This document shows positions 48,571-57,736 of a stretch of DNA of 64,000 nucleotides, one piece after another. The notes beneath the pieces were generated by a model that was not told where the DNA came from, did not search any database, and saw only the letters and a list, made by a program, of their open reading frames with translations. Made by a program: the position numbers and the translations under genes. Every line of letters begins with the position of its first letter. The first letter of the stretch is position 1. This DNA comes from Acinetobacter pullicarnis (GTDB lineage: Bacteria; Pseudomonadota; Gammaproteobacteria; Pseudomonadales; Moraxellaceae), in contig NZ_VCMZ01000001.1 in NCBI RefSeq assembly GCF_006352475.1, forward strand, positions 868,001 to 932,000, read 5' to 3'.

Positions 48571-50127
48571 ATGAGCGTAACGTGGACGAATGGATATCAA
48601 ACTGATGTTAATTATACCTATGGTTATTATAAGGATTTGAGTCCAAGTTATCAGCGGTTTTGTTTGCTGCTCAATGGAGTAGATAGCTCATTTTCGAGTG
48701 AGCAGCATACGCATTGTGAGCTAGGCTTTGGTCAAGGGGTGAGTATAAACGTTCATGCCGCAGCCTCTGACAGTATTTACTGGGGAACTGATTTTAATCC
48801 TACTCACGCTGCACACGCCAATCAGTTGGCTGCACAGAGTAAAGTTCAACATCACTTTTTTGATGATAGCTTTGAAGAGTTGCTTAATCGCACAGATCTC
48901 CCACAGTTTGACTCTATCGGTTTGCATGGTATTTGGAGCTGGATTAGTTATGAAAATCAACTCATTATTCTCAAGTTTATACGTCATCATTTAAAACCTA
49001 ATGGTATTGTCTATCTGAGTTATAACTGTATGACCGGTTGGGCATCGAATGTTCCGGTTCGCGAATTACTCTATAGCCACTTTAAATTTAATAGCAAAAG
49101 CCATGATCCGACTCAAAAAGTAAAAGATGCTTTGCAGTTTAGTGAGGCGCTGATCGAGCAAGATCCAATCTATGCACAACGAAATCCGCAAGCCAAGCGG
49201 AAATTAAATGATTTAAAAAAACAAAATCCAAACTATTTGATTCATGAGTACTTGAATCAGGATTGGCAGTGCTTTTCATTTCAACAAGTGGTTCGGTTAT
49301 TTGAAGAAACCAAATTGAGTTTTGCTGGATCGACAGATTTAAATAAACATATTTCTAATATTAATTTAACGGAAGAGCAGCAAGTATTCTTAAATAAAAT
49401 TGAGCATCCGATCTTTAAAGAACAATGCTTGGATTATTTCATGGCAACGCAATTTCGACGCGATTTATTTGTTCGTGGTGGACAAAGCTTAACCGCGCTG
49501 CAAGTGAAAGAAAGGCTTAGAGATACTTATTTTGTAATACTGAATAAAACTGAAGATCTTCCAAAAACCATTACAGGCTATTTGGGTGAATTCAATCTGA
49601 TTGAAGAAATTTACCAAAAAATTGGTGAGAAATTTACGACGGAAAAATATCGCCCTCTAACCTTGAGAACATTGGAAGAGAGTTTACCGAGCTTAAATTA
49701 TGAGAAAATCTTAAATGCATTGATTGTATTGTGTCATTTAGGTTATGCGCAACCTTGTCAAAACCATGCACCAAGCGATCAAGTTCTTGAACAATGTCAT
49801 AACTTAAATAAACAGCTATTGAATGCATCGAAATTCCATGCGAACTATCAAGTGTTAATCAGCCCATTAACGGGAATAGGTGTGCCTGTAAACCACTTAA
49901 ATCAGTTGTTTTATGCAGCTTATTATTTAGATGGATTGAAAACAGAACAATTACTGGCAGAATATGTTCAAAAGGTTTTTGATAATTTAGGTTGGTCATT
50001 ACTGTCAGAGCAACAGGAAACCGTTACTGATCCGAAAGAAAGCATCAAGATTTTGAAGAAAAATGCACGAGTATTTCTAGATGGTGCTGTAATTGCAATC
50101 GCTGATCAGCTCCGTTTTTTTGCTTAA
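48571..50127 (+). CDS. Class I methyltransferase with regulatory domain
   Basis: A 518-residue protein. The N-terminal class I SAM-methyltransferase domain contains motif I ELGFGQG (residues 50-56) and the acidic end of strand 2, WGTDFNP (72-78); FDSIGLHGIWSWIS and NGIVYLSYN are motifs II and III. From about residue 230 comes a mostly helical region with a C-terminal winged-helix-like part, resembling the predicted methyltransferase regulatory domain found in rickettsial protein-lysine methyltransferases. A role in methylating a surface or other protein is therefore possible, but not shown. Start ATG 48571 with GGGGTG upstream. The gene stands alone, ended by a palindromic terminator. Confidence 0.78.
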   Translation: MSVTWTNGYQTDVNYTYGYYKDLSPSYQRFCLLLNGVDSSFSSEQHTHCELGFGQGVSINVHAAASDSIYWGTDFNPTHAAHANQLAAQSKVQHHFFDDSFEELLNRTDLPQFDSIGLHGIWSWISYENQLIILKFIRHHLKPNGIVYLSYNCMTGWASNVPVRELLYSHFKFNSKSHDPTQKVKDALQFSEALIEQDPIYAQRNPQAKRKLNDLKKQNPNYLIHEYLNQDWQCFSFQQVVRLFEETKLSFAGSTDLNKHISNINLTEEQQVFLNKIEHPIFKEQCLDYFMATQFRRDLFVRGGQSLTALQVKERLRDTYFVILNKTEDLPKTITGYLGEFNLIEEIYQKIGEKFTTEKYRPLTLRTLEESLPSLNYEKILNALIVLCHLGYAQPCQNHAPSDQVLEQCHNLNKQLLNASKFHANYQVLISPLTGIGVPVNHLNQLFYAAYYLDGLKTEQLLAEYVQKVFDNLGWSLLSEQQETVTDPKESIKILKKNARVFLDGAVIAIADQLRFFA

Positions 50128-50159
50128 GTGCTTAGTGAATTAATTGCGATCGGTCAATG

Positions 50160-50193
50160 AGCAAAGGCCTTCAATATATTGAAGGCCTTTGCT
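50160..50193. terminator. Perfect 34-bp palindrome, bidirectional terminator
   Basis: A perfect palindrome with arms beginning AGCAAAGGCCTTCAA lies between the convergent methyltransferase gene and yciO. The flanking T runs are short. Confidence 0.75.
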
Positions 50194-50234
50194 GTTTAGC
50201 ATACTCATTTTAAGGGAGTGTCGGAGCGATATTT

Positions 50235-50852
50235 TTATTCAAATGCACTCACATCCCCGACACCACGACGGATAACCTCTGGGTTTGGAGTTGAAAGGTC
50301 AACAATACTGGTGCTGGTTAAAGTTCCAAAGCCACTGTCAATAAACACATCAATACGCTTTTCTAATTGTTGCTCAATTTCATAAGGATCATCGAGTGGC
50401 AAGTCTTGATTGGGCAAAATAAGCGTGCTGGTTAATAACGGTTCACCCAGTTCTTTTAATAACAATTGGCAAATTAAATTGTTAGGAACGCGTAGACCAA
50501 TGGTTTTCTTTTTGGCATGCATTAACCGTTTAGGCACTTCACTTGTCGCAGGCAAGATAAAGGTCGTCACTGCCGGAGTGTTGGCTTTCAATAGACGATA
50601 CATGGCATTATCGACCCGCGCATAGGTGGCAATATCGGATAAATCTGCACAGAGAATTGCATATTGGTGTTTCGGGCCTAGACCACGGATTTGCGCAATT
50701 CGCTCCATGGCACTTTTATTTCCTATTTGGCAGCCAATGGCATAAGCCGCATCGGTCGGGTAGACCACGACATCACCAGCACGAATACGTTCGACTGCTT
50801 GAGTAATCAGGCGAGGTTGTGGGTTATCAGGATGTATTCTTAAATGGAGCAT
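50235..50852 (-). CDS. yciO: YciO family protein (Sua5/YrdC fold)
   Basis: A 205-residue protein of the Sua5/YciO/YrdC fold, aligned along its length with E. coli YciO (206 aa): RIHPDNPQPRLITQAVE, VVYPTDAAYAIGC, GPKHQYAILCADLSD, KKTIGLRVPNN and VIRRGVGDVSAFE. The KxR and SxN elements needed by the true threonylcarbamoyl-AMP synthase TsaC/Sua5 are not obviously complete, so a TsaC role is not assumed. Start: ATG at 50852 with CAGGAG eight bases upstream; the open frame to 50900 is a spurious extension. Confidence 0.87.
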   Translation of the reverse strand: MLHLRIHPDNPQPRLITQAVERIRAGDVVVYPTDAAYAIGCQIGNKSAMERIAQIRGLGPKHQYAILCADLSDIATYARVDNAMYRLLKANTPAVTTFILPATSEVPKRLMHAKKKTIGLRVPNNLICQLLLKELGEPLLTSTLILPNQDLPLDDPYEIEQQLEKRIDVFIDSGFGTLTSTSIVDLSTPNPEVIRRGVGDVSAFE

Positions 50853-50982
50853 CTTATTTTCTCCTGGACTTATATCTTGAAGACAAAGTTTTGAAAACAA
50901 TATTTGGAATTAAAGTTCTAGTTTAATGTGATCTATTTGAATTTACATAAAAAGTATGAACAGTATGTCGTGTAAACCGCAT

Positions 50983-51645
50983 TTAGTCTAACATTTCACG
51001 TTGGAATTCATCTTGGTAGAGTGGCTGACCAGCACGGGTACAAGCACAAATCTGTTTGATGAAGTGTAATGCATCGCGTGGTAGTTTGGCTTCTGCGTTG
51101 AAATAACGTTGTACTTGTGCATACACATTATCTTTGAACTGGCTGCCATCACCACCATCACCCGTTAAATTATCTAGCGAGACTCGGAACTTTCGCTTAA
51201 AGGCTTGTGAAAATAACCACTCAATCGCTTGGGGTTTGATTTCAACTTGCTCAAATATCGCTTGTTGTTCTTGGCTTCGACCGTCGGGTGCATACCAGTA
51301 GCCAAGATCGGGGAGTGTACGACGTTCTGGGCCTGCAATACACCAATGACTGATTTCATGTAAGGCACTATTAAAGAAACCATGTGCAAATTGAATGCTT
51401 GCAGGTGATTGATTTTGTGCAGGAAAATACTCTGGCTCGGCATCACTACGAAGCAATTGAACATTTGAGTATGAAAACCACCGATTAAAGTGTAAAATAA
51501 GCCAGTCAACTTGTTGGGCTTCTGTATGTTGGGCTGACCACAATGAATCAAATATTCGATTCGGGCTTGGGGTCAAATCTTCAATGAATAGAGGAGTGCG
51601 AACAGTTGATGTTGTGGATTTTGGTTGCTTTTGCAACTGATGCAT
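50983..51645 (-). CDS. epmC: Elongation factor P hydroxylase EpmC
   Basis: About 220 residues. The block from FAHGFFNSALHEISHW to CIAGPER is the EpmC signature with HEISHW iron ligands, followed by DLGYWYAPDGR, EQVEIKPQAIEWLF and SLDNLTG. EpmC hydroxylates the beta-lysyl-lysine on EF-P, completing the modification begun by EpmA and EpmB. Neither partner is in the window. The N-terminal extension relative to E. coli EpmC (182 aa) is about 30 residues. The start is uncertain: the frame is open to a TTG at 51684, and I prefer the ATG at 51645. It is divergent from yceD. Confidence 0.88.
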   Translation of the reverse strand: MHQLQKQPKSTTSTVRTPLFIEDLTPSPNRIFDSLWSAQHTEAQQVDWLILHFNRWFSYSNVQLLRSDAEPEYFPAQNQSPASIQFAHGFFNSALHEISHWCIAGPERRTLPDLGYWYAPDGRSQEQQAIFEQVEIKPQAIEWLFSQAFKRKFRVSLDNLTGDGGDGSQFKDNVYAQVQRYFNAEAKLPRDALHFIKQICACTRAGQPLYQDEFQREMLD

Positions 51646-51700
51646 AACTTGATTTACCGAATTGAGCTGTCTAAGTAAGTACAAAATTGTATCTTAATCT

Positions 51701-51729
51701 TTGACATAATAGCCATGAATTTGTAGAAT
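51701..51729 (+). promoter_or_regulatory. Strong sigma-70 promoter of yceD-rpmF
   Basis: A consensus TTGACA (51701-51706), 17-bp spacer and TAGAAT (51724-51729). Transcription would begin near 51736, only about seven bases before the yceD ATG at 51743. Confidence 0.8.
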
Positions 51730-51742
51730 TGCCGCCTTAATT

Positions 51743-52300
51743 ATGTCAGCAAATACCTTTCCGGCACAGATAGAGCCGTTTAAATGGGCTGAACAAGGTT
51801 ATTCATGGTCAGGTTCCCTGCCCTTGTCTAGCTTTGCTCGTATTGCCCGTGAAGCTGTTGGACCAATTGATCATCATTTGGTTCAGATAGACTGTAAGCT
51901 ATCATTGGATCCGTATCATCGTATCGTATGGTTAGATGGTAATGTTGAAATGAAAGTACCAATGGAGTGCCAGCGTTGCTTGGAACCCGTTGAGTGTGCT
52001 TTTGTTTCTAATTTTCATTTAGCGCTAGTGGATGATGAATCACTGGTAGAGCGCTTGGATGAGGATGCTGATTTCATCGTTTTAGGTGAAAGTGAAGCGA
52101 CAACCAAAGGTGATTATTCTGCACCTGCGACTGTTAATTTACTCGCACTCATAGAAGATGAATTGTTATTGTTGATGCCTTTGTCACCTAAGCACGATAC
52201 TTGTGAACATAAGCATCAACCTGCCGATGAAGATCTTGTCGAAGAAGAGCGGGATAACCCGTTCGATGTTTTGGCAAGTTTGAAAGGCAAACTTAACTGA
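51743..52300 (+). CDS. yceD: YceD/DUF177 family protein (23S rRNA accumulation)
   Basis: A 185-residue acidic protein of the DUF177/YceD family. Conserved features are the VPMECQRCLEPVE motif with its CxxC pair (about residues 75-78), VNLLALIEDELLLLMPLSPKH and the final NPFDVLASLKG. The E. coli homologue affects 23S rRNA accumulation. It lies upstream of rpmF in nearly all proteobacteria, as here (74 bp apart), so they form one transcript. Start ATG at 51743 is required by length, although the promoter -10 box is unusually close. Confidence 0.9.
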   Translation: MSANTFPAQIEPFKWAEQGYSWSGSLPLSSFARIAREAVGPIDHHLVQIDCKLSLDPYHRIVWLDGNVEMKVPMECQRCLEPVECAFVSNFHLALVDDESLVERLDEDADFIVLGESEATTKGDYSAPATVNLLALIEDELLLLMPLSPKHDTCEHKHQPADEDLVEEERDNPFDVLASLKGKLN

Positions 52301-52374
52301 CACATGTTATAGTGTTAGGTTAAGACAACTAAATTTGTTCTGATCCATTTTTTCGATCTTTGTAAGGAGCCATC

Positions 52375-52560
52375 ATGGCCGTTCAGCAAAACCGTAAAAG
52401 TCGCTCTCGCCGTGACATGCGCCGTTCACATGACGCTTTAACCGAGAATGCATTAACTGTAGACCAAACTACTGGTGAAACGCATCGTCGTCACCATGTA
52501 ACTAAAGACGGTTTCTACCGTGGTCGTCAATTATTCGCTCAAGCAGCTGATGCTGAATAA
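52375..52560 (+). CDS. rpmF: 50S ribosomal protein L32
   Basis: A 61-residue basic protein with the L32 start [22 protein letters not shown] (quoted in part), [18 protein letters not shown] and no zinc Cys quartet, i.e. the zinc-independent bacterial form. The ATG at 52375 has AAGGAG six to seven bases upstream. It is encoded between yceD and fabD and is followed by a terminator. Confidence 0.97.
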   Translation: MAVQQNRKSRSRRDMRRSHDALTENALTVDQTTGETHRRHHVTKDGFYRGRQLFAQAADAE

Positions 52561-52599
52561 TTGTTGATGCATTAAGCGTTGAGCTTAGTGAAAAAAAAT

Positions 52600-52622
52600 G
52601 GGAGCGTAAGCTCCCTTTTTTT
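52600..52622 (+). terminator. Terminator after rpmF
   Basis: GGGAGC-GTAA-GCTCCC followed by eight T residues, 40 bases after the rpmF stop and 86 bases before fabD. Confidence 0.9.
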
Positions 52623-52707
52623 GTTGTATTTAGCAATTAAAATCATTTGAATTCCATGTTAAATTTCCGCATCGGAAACGATATTAGAAAAACTGAAGGG
52701 ACTTTAT

Positions 52708-53694
52708 ATGTCTGCTAATAGACTCGATCAAATTGCTCAAGCCACTCAAACAGCATTTCTGTTTCCTGGTCAAGGGTCACAAAAAGTTGGAATGCTCGCT
52801 GAACTGGCAGAACAGTTTAGTGGCATACAAGCAACGTTCACTGAAGCATCTGATGCCGTGGGGTTAGACTTATGGAAGATTGCGCAAAGTGGTGAAGGTT
52901 TAGATCAAACTGAAAATACCCAACCCGTATTACTCACGACAAGCATTGCCTTGTGGCGTTTATGGTTAGATTTGGGTGGTCTTGCACCTAAATACCTTGC
53001 TGGGCACTCTTTAGGAGAGTACAGCGCATTGGTTGCAGGTAATGCTTTAAGCTTAGCTGATGCAGTCAAATTGGTACGTTTGCGTGGGCAATTGATGCAA
53101 ACTGCTGTCCCGCAAGGTGAAGGCGCAATGGCTGCAATCTTAGGGTTAGATGATGCCAAAGTGGTTGAGCTTTGTCGTTTAGCTTCACAGGCTGGAAATG
53201 GTTCTGTGGATGCGGCAAATTATAATGCGAAAGGTCAAGTGGTGATTGCGGGTACAGCTGCTTTGGTTCAAGCTGTCATGCTTCAAGCCAAAGAACAGTC
53301 AGGTAAAGCGATTGCATTACCGGTTTCTGTACCGTCACATTGTGCCCTCATGAAGCCTGCTGCAGAAAAGTTTGCAGAAGCTTTGGAACAAACTGCCATT
53401 GAGCTACCTTGTATTCCTGTAATACAAAATGTAAATGCAGCTGCTGCGACAGATGTGATGCAATTGCGCAGTGCTTTAACTGCTCAGCTCTATCAATCTG
53501 TACAGTGGACAAAAACCATGCAATATCTGCAGGATCAAGGTATTCAATATGTGGTGGAATGTGGTCCAGGGAATGTGCTAGCAAATCTTGCCAAGCGTTT
53601 ACCGAACATAGAAAAAGCTTTTCCAATTGATACACAAAGTCGAATCGAAGATGCATTGAATGCCATCTTGGTAGCAGAAGGGAAGATTGCATGA
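52708..53694 (+). CDS. fabD: Malonyl-CoA:ACP transacylase
   Basis: A 328-residue enzyme that loads malonyl from CoA onto ACP. The catalytic Ser lies in AGHSLGEYSALVAG (about residue 108), with FLFPGQGSQKVGM at the start, the Arg-containing LVRLRGQLMQ and the catalytic His in SVPSHCALMKPA. Length is somewhat above E. coli FabD (309 aa). Start ATG 52708 with GAAGGGA upstream. Its stop overlaps fabG as ATGA. plsX and fabH, which usually precede it in E. coli, are absent; yceD-rpmF come directly before. Confidence 0.96.
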   Translation: MSANRLDQIAQATQTAFLFPGQGSQKVGMLAELAEQFSGIQATFTEASDAVGLDLWKIAQSGEGLDQTENTQPVLLTTSIALWRLWLDLGGLAPKYLAGHSLGEYSALVAGNALSLADAVKLVRLRGQLMQTAVPQGEGAMAAILGLDDAKVVELCRLASQAGNGSVDAANYNAKGQVVIAGTAALVQAVMLQAKEQSGKAIALPVSVPSHCALMKPAAEKFAEALEQTAIELPCIPVIQNVNAAAATDVMQLRSALTAQLYQSVQWTKTMQYLQDQGIQYVVECGPGNVLANLAKRLPNIEKAFPIDTQSRIEDALNAILVAEGKIA

Positions 53695-54425
53695 GTCAAG
53701 AACAGAAAGTTGCTTTAGTCACCGGTGCCAGCAGAGGAATTGGTGCGGCGATTGCACAGCAACTTATTTTAGACGGTTTTTTTGTTGTCGGTACTGCGAC
53801 CTCAGAAAGTGGTGCAGATAAACTGAAAGCGCAGTTTGCAGATCAAGGTACTGGCGCAGTACTTGATGTTCGCGATGCGACTGCAATAGATGCTTTGGTG
53901 ACGCATATTGAAGCTGAATATGGTCCAGTGATGGTGTTGGTCAACAATGCCGGCATTACCAAAGATAATCTATTACTGCGTATGTCAGAAGAAGATTGGG
54001 ATGATATTTTAAATATTCATTTAAAAGCGGTTTTCCGTCTTTCTAAAAGTGTTTTAAAAGGGATGACCAGAGCCCGTTTTGGTCGCATCATCAATATTAG
54101 TTCAGTGGTTGCTCACTTTGCTAATCCGGGGCAGGCCAATTACTCTGCTGCTAAAGCTGGAATTGAAGCATTTAGCCGTAGTTTGGCCAAAGAAATGGGT
54201 AGTCGTCAGATTACCGTAAATTGCATTGCACCTGGTTTCATTGCAACTGAAATGACTGAACAGTTGAACGAAGATATTCGTAAAAAAATGAATGATCAAG
54301 TCGCTTTAAACCGTTTTGGTGAGCCCCAAGATATTGCCAATGCGGTTAGTTTTTTAGCATCTGACAAAGCCAGTTACATAACCGGCAACGTTTTACACGT
54401 GAATGGCGGTTTATTCATGGCTTAA
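53691..54425 (+). CDS. fabG: 3-oxoacyl-ACP reductase
   Basis: A 244-residue short-chain dehydrogenase: NADPH-binding TGASRGIGAAIA, NNAGITKDNLLLRM and the catalytic triad Ser-Tyr-Lys in INISSVV and YSAAKAGIEAF. Length equals E. coli FabG (244 aa). Translationally coupled to fabD through a 4-bp overlap; acpP follows after 87 bp. It reduces beta-ketoacyl-ACP in each elongation cycle. Confidence 0.97.
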   Translation: MSQEQKVALVTGASRGIGAAIAQQLILDGFFVVGTATSESGADKLKAQFADQGTGAVLDVRDATAIDALVTHIEAEYGPVMVLVNNAGITKDNLLLRMSEEDWDDILNIHLKAVFRLSKSVLKGMTRARFGRIINISSVVAHFANPGQANYSAAKAGIEAFSRSLAKEMGSRQITVNCIAPGFIATEMTEQLNEDIRKKMNDQVALNRFGEPQDIANAVSFLASDKASYITGNVLHVNGGLFMA

Positions 54426-54512
54426 TGCGATGGATAAACTATGAAATAAATCAATATTCAATTAAACTATCGGCAATTAAAAACGCCGCCACAAGCATGA
54501 GGAGAATTTCCT

Positions 54513-54749
54513 GTGAGCGATATCGAACTACGTATCAAACAAGCAGTCGCAGAACAACTTGGTATGAAAGCTGAAGAAATCAAAAACGAAGCATCTTTTA
54601 TGGATGACTTAGGTGCTGACTCTTTAGATCTAGTAGAACTTGTTATGTCTTTCGAAAACGATTTTGACATCACAATTCCAGATGAAGATTCTAACGAAAT
54701 CACAACTGTTCAATCTGCAATTGACTATGTTTCTAAAAAGTTAGGTTAA
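54513..54749 (+). CDS. acpP: Acyl carrier protein
   Basis: A 78-residue acidic four-helix protein. The phosphopantetheine attachment Ser is in [14 protein letters not shown] (about residue 37). The C-terminal [13 protein letters not shown] is standard. Ribosome site GAGGAG upstream (the start codon, GTG, is at 54513). A strong terminator follows. Closest functional neighbours are fabD and fabG. Confidence 0.97.
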   Translation: MSDIELRIKQAVAEQLGMKAEEIKNEASFMDDLGADSLDLVELVMSFENDFDITIPDEDSNEITTVQSAIDYVSKKLG

Positions 54750-54778
54750 TCACTCACTTTTTAATAGACATAAAATTA

Positions 54779-54803
54779 AGCCACCATTGCGGTGGCTTTT
54801 TTT
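54779..54803 (+). terminator. Terminator after acpP
   Basis: AGCCACC-ATTGC-GGTGGCT followed by six T residues, 30 bases past the acpP stop. Confidence 0.9.
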
Positions 54804-55008
54804 ATGGGAAAATTTTTAGTCCAAGTATTTGGATGATTATGGTTTATTTTTTCGATACAGCAGAAAAGTTTCGCTGCCAATTATTCTTTAACTGCTCAGT
54901 TATTGTATGATATGAGCAAATTTCGACTGATCAGTGTGATTGATCAGTATCACGTCGCTAAAGTGAATTGTAGTATTCATTTCGAGCAAAACATTGTGGA
55001 AAAATAAC

Positions 55009-56838
55009 ATGCCTGACTATCGTTCAAAAACATCGACACATGGAAGAAATATGGCTGGCGCACGCGGATTGTGGCGTGCAACAGGAATGAAAGATGAAGA
55101 TTTTGGGAAACCGATTATTGCGGTAGTCAACTCGTTTACCCAATTCGTTCCGGGCCATGTGCATTTAAAAGACCTCGGTCAATTGGTTGCTGCAGAGATT
55201 CATGCTGCCGGTGGTGTTGCCAAAGAGTTCAATACTATTGCAGTCGATGACGGCATTGCGATGGGGCATGATGGCATGCTGTACTCGCTACCTTCACGTG
55301 ATCTCATTGCGGACTCTGTTGAATACATGGTGAATGCGCATTGTGCTGATGCCATGGTATGTATTTCGAACTGTGACAAAATTACCCCAGGAATGTTGAT
55401 GGCGGCAATGCGTCTTAATATTCCAGTGGTCTTTGTTTCTGGCGGTCCGATGGAAGCAGGTAAAGTCAAAATTCGTGGCAGTGAAAAAGCCATTGATTTG
55501 GTGGATGCGATGGTCGTGGCTGCAGATGACAACTACACTGATGAAGAAGTTGCAGCGATTGAGCGTTCTGCTTGCCCAACTTGTGGTTCATGTTCAGGCA
55601 TGTTCACGGCAAACTCGATGAACTGTTTAACCGAAGCTTTGGGTTTATCGTTGCCGGGGAATGGTTCAACCCTAGCCACGCATGCCAAACGTAAAGAGTT
55701 GTTCTTAAAGGCAGGTCAGCTGATTGTTGAACTTGCAAAACGTTATTACGAACAAGATGACAGCAGTATTTTACCGCGCTCGATTGCGACTAAAGCGGCC
55801 TTTGAAAATGCAATGACTTTAGATATTGCGATGGGTGGTTCAACCAATACCGTATTGCACTTGTTGGCTGCTGCACATGAAGCCGAAGTTGACTTCACTA
55901 TGGCAGACATTGATAAACTGTCACGTCATGTGCCAGTACTCTGCAAAGTTGCACCCGCGAAACAAGATGTGCACATGGAAGATATCCATCGTGCCGGTGG
56001 GATTATGGCAATTTTAGGTGAATTAAGCCGTGCCAATTTGCTCGATACTTCTGTGCCAACGGTACATGAAAAAACCTTGCAAGATGCGATCAACAAATGG
56101 GACATCATCCTGACTGAAGCGCCAGATGTGTATGAGTTTTATCGTGCAGCACCGGGCGGTGTACCTACGCAAGTGGCTTTCTCACAAAATCGTTATTATT
56201 CAAAACTTGACGGCGACCGTGAAAATGGCGTGATTCGTCAAGCTGCACATGCCTTCTCGCAAGACGGTGGTTTGGCTGTATTGTCAGGCAATATCGCACT
56301 TGAAGGCTGTATTGTGAAAACAGCAGGTGTGGATGAGTCGATTCTTAAATTCACCGGTCAAGCCCGAGTATTTGAAAGCCAAGATGCTGCGGTTGAAGCA
56401 ATTTTAGGCAATCAAATTGTCGCAGGCGATGTGGTGGTGATTCGCTATGAAGGCCCACGTGGTGGTCCGGGTATGCAAGAAATGTTATATCCAACCAGCT
56501 ACTTAAAGTCGAAAGGTTTGGGTAAAGACTGTGCCTTAATTACCGATGGTCGTTTCTCTGGTGGATCGTCAGGTTTATCGATTGGGCATATCTCACCTGA
56601 AGCAGCTGAGGGCGGTGCCATTGGTTTGGTGGAAGATGGCGATATCATTGAAATCGACATTCCAAATCGCTCGATTCATTTGAAAATAGATGAGCAAACC
56701 ATGCAAGCACGCCGTGAAGCGCAAGAGCAGCACGGCTGGCAGCCAAAAGAACAACGTCAGCGTTATGTGTCTAAAGCACTTAAAATCTACGCACAACATA
56801 CCACCAGTGCGGCCAAAGGTGCTGTTCGTATCGTTTAA
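55009..56838 (+). CDS. ilvD: Dihydroxy-acid dehydratase
   Basis: A 609-residue Fe-S enzyme that dehydrates dihydroxy acids in valine, isoleucine and pantothenate synthesis. Cluster ligands are seen in [12 protein letters not shown] and [20 protein letters not shown]; the active-site regions [21 protein letters not shown] and [12 protein letters not shown] are intact. Start: ATG at 55009 ([14 protein letters not shown]) with GTGGA upstream; the earlier in-frame ATG at 54994 has no ribosome site and adds five non-conserved residues. Length is close to E. coli IlvD (616 aa). Monocistronic, with its own terminator. Confidence 0.97.
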   Translation: MPDYRSKTSTHGRNMAGARGLWRATGMKDEDFGKPIIAVVNSFTQFVPGHVHLKDLGQLVAAEIHAAGGVAKEFNTIAVDDGIAMGHDGMLYSLPSRDLIADSVEYMVNAHCADAMVCISNCDKITPGMLMAAMRLNIPVVFVSGGPMEAGKVKIRGSEKAIDLVDAMVVAADDNYTDEEVAAIERSACPTCGSCSGMFTANSMNCLTEALGLSLPGNGSTLATHAKRKELFLKAGQLIVELAKRYYEQDDSSILPRSIATKAAFENAMTLDIAMGGSTNTVLHLLAAAHEAEVDFTMADIDKLSRHVPVLCKVAPAKQDVHMEDIHRAGGIMAILGELSRANLLDTSVPTVHEKTLQDAINKWDIILTEAPDVYEFYRAAPGGVPTQVAFSQNRYYSKLDGDRENGVIRQAAHAFSQDGGLAVLSGNIALEGCIVKTAGVDESILKFTGQARVFESQDAAVEAILGNQIVAGDVVVIRYEGPRGGPGMQEMLYPTSYLKSKGLGKDCALITDGRFSGGSSGLSIGHISPEAAEGGAIGLVEDGDIIEIDIPNRSIHLKIDEQTMQARREAQEQHGWQPKEQRQRYVSKALKIYAQHTTSAAKGAVRIV

Positions 56839-56860
56839 AAGGATTTATATCCTTTAGCTC

Positions 56861-56896
56861 AAAAAAGGCTTAAGCAATGTGCTTAAGCCTTTTTTA
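56861..56896 (+). terminator. Terminator after ilvD
   Basis: A 15-bp stem with arms AAAAAAGGCTTAAGC and GCTTAAGCCTTTTTT and loop AATGT, 22 bases past the ilvD stop. Confidence 0.92.
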
Positions 56897-56954
56897 TTTA
56901 TAAGTTGCATTTTATAAAACGGATATTTGAGAACGTTGCTACTGATTTTTTTCA

Positions 56955-56974
56955 CAGTCTAGAATAATAGACTG
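56955..56974. repeat. Small inverted repeat upstream of DUF2946 gene
   Basis: CAGTCTA-GAATAA-TAGACTG has perfect 7-bp arms. It stands alone in the 370-bp ilvD-DUF2946 gap and could be an operator; the distance to the next start (235 bp) is long. The rest of the gap is AT-rich and shows nothing else I can support. Confidence 0.35.
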
Positions 56975-57208
56975 ATACAGCTAAAACGATATAAAAATAA
57001 GTTGAAATTCAACGATGAAATAGCGATTAAGTTGCGGATGAAAACACGATATTTATACTTGGTGACTGGGTTGGTTTAAAATGATTAAAATGATATAAGT
57101 TACTTATTTTTATATAAAAATAATTTTAATATTCATGGTAGTAGCTCTAATTTTTGCGGTGTTTGAGTGCTAGAATGGCGCGCAAAGTTTGACGGGGTTT
57201 AACCACGC

Positions 57209-57679
57209 GTGAGAGTCGGTTTGCGTGTTGCATTGATCGCAATGCTGCTACAAATCGCTGTATTTTTACAGCCACTATTACCAGAGCAAATGCGAATTTC
57301 TGTGGTCTGTGTGACGATTGCCGAAATTGCGCTAAACCATCTTGGTCCAACGCAACAATCTACCGATTTAACTCGAAGCTCGCAGAATACTGCACAACAA
57401 CAGCATGATGTATCAAGAGCTTCTACAACACATCAGCACCATCCACAAAAGTCCACGGATCATCAACATCGCTCGGCTGGGCATGACTGTCCTTACTGTA
57501 CGGTTTATAGCAACTTAATCAGCGGACTCGATTTAAGTGCGAAAGCCAGTGTGGTGCGCATCTATATACGGCTACTAAATTTTAAAAAACAGTTTGTAGC
57601 CGTGTACTTTGCTTTACAACGGCTTTATTTACACCCACAAGGCCGTGCACCGCCATTTCCAGTTCTTGTTCTGTATTGA
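57209..57679 (+). CDS. DUF2946-like protein with His-rich and CxxC segment
   Basis: A 156-residue protein with a hydrophobic N-terminal helix (LRVALIAMLLQIAVFLQPLL), then a His-rich stretch (about residues 66-92, HQHHPQKSTDHQH) and CPYC (C94-C97). These features fit the DUF2946 family, often encoded beside TonB-dependent receptors and copper-related genes. The exposed His/Cys segment looks metal-binding. Start is a GTG at 57209 (the in-frame ATG is at 57242); an in-frame TAA at 57200 limits the upstream end. It precedes the receptor gene by 57 bp in the same orientation, probably as an operon. Confidence 0.7.
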   Translation: MRVGLRVALIAMLLQIAVFLQPLLPEQMRISVVCVTIAEIALNHLGPTQQSTDLTRSSQNTAQQQHDVSRASTTHQHHPQKSTDHQHRSAGHDCPYCTVYSNLISGLDLSAKASVVRIYIRLLNFKKQFVAVYFALQRLYLHPQGRAPPFPVLVLY

Positions 57680-57736
57680 AATCTTAAGCTTGGGCAGTGC
57701 CCAACGATTTTTATTGGCTCGAATTTGGAAAGTCAG

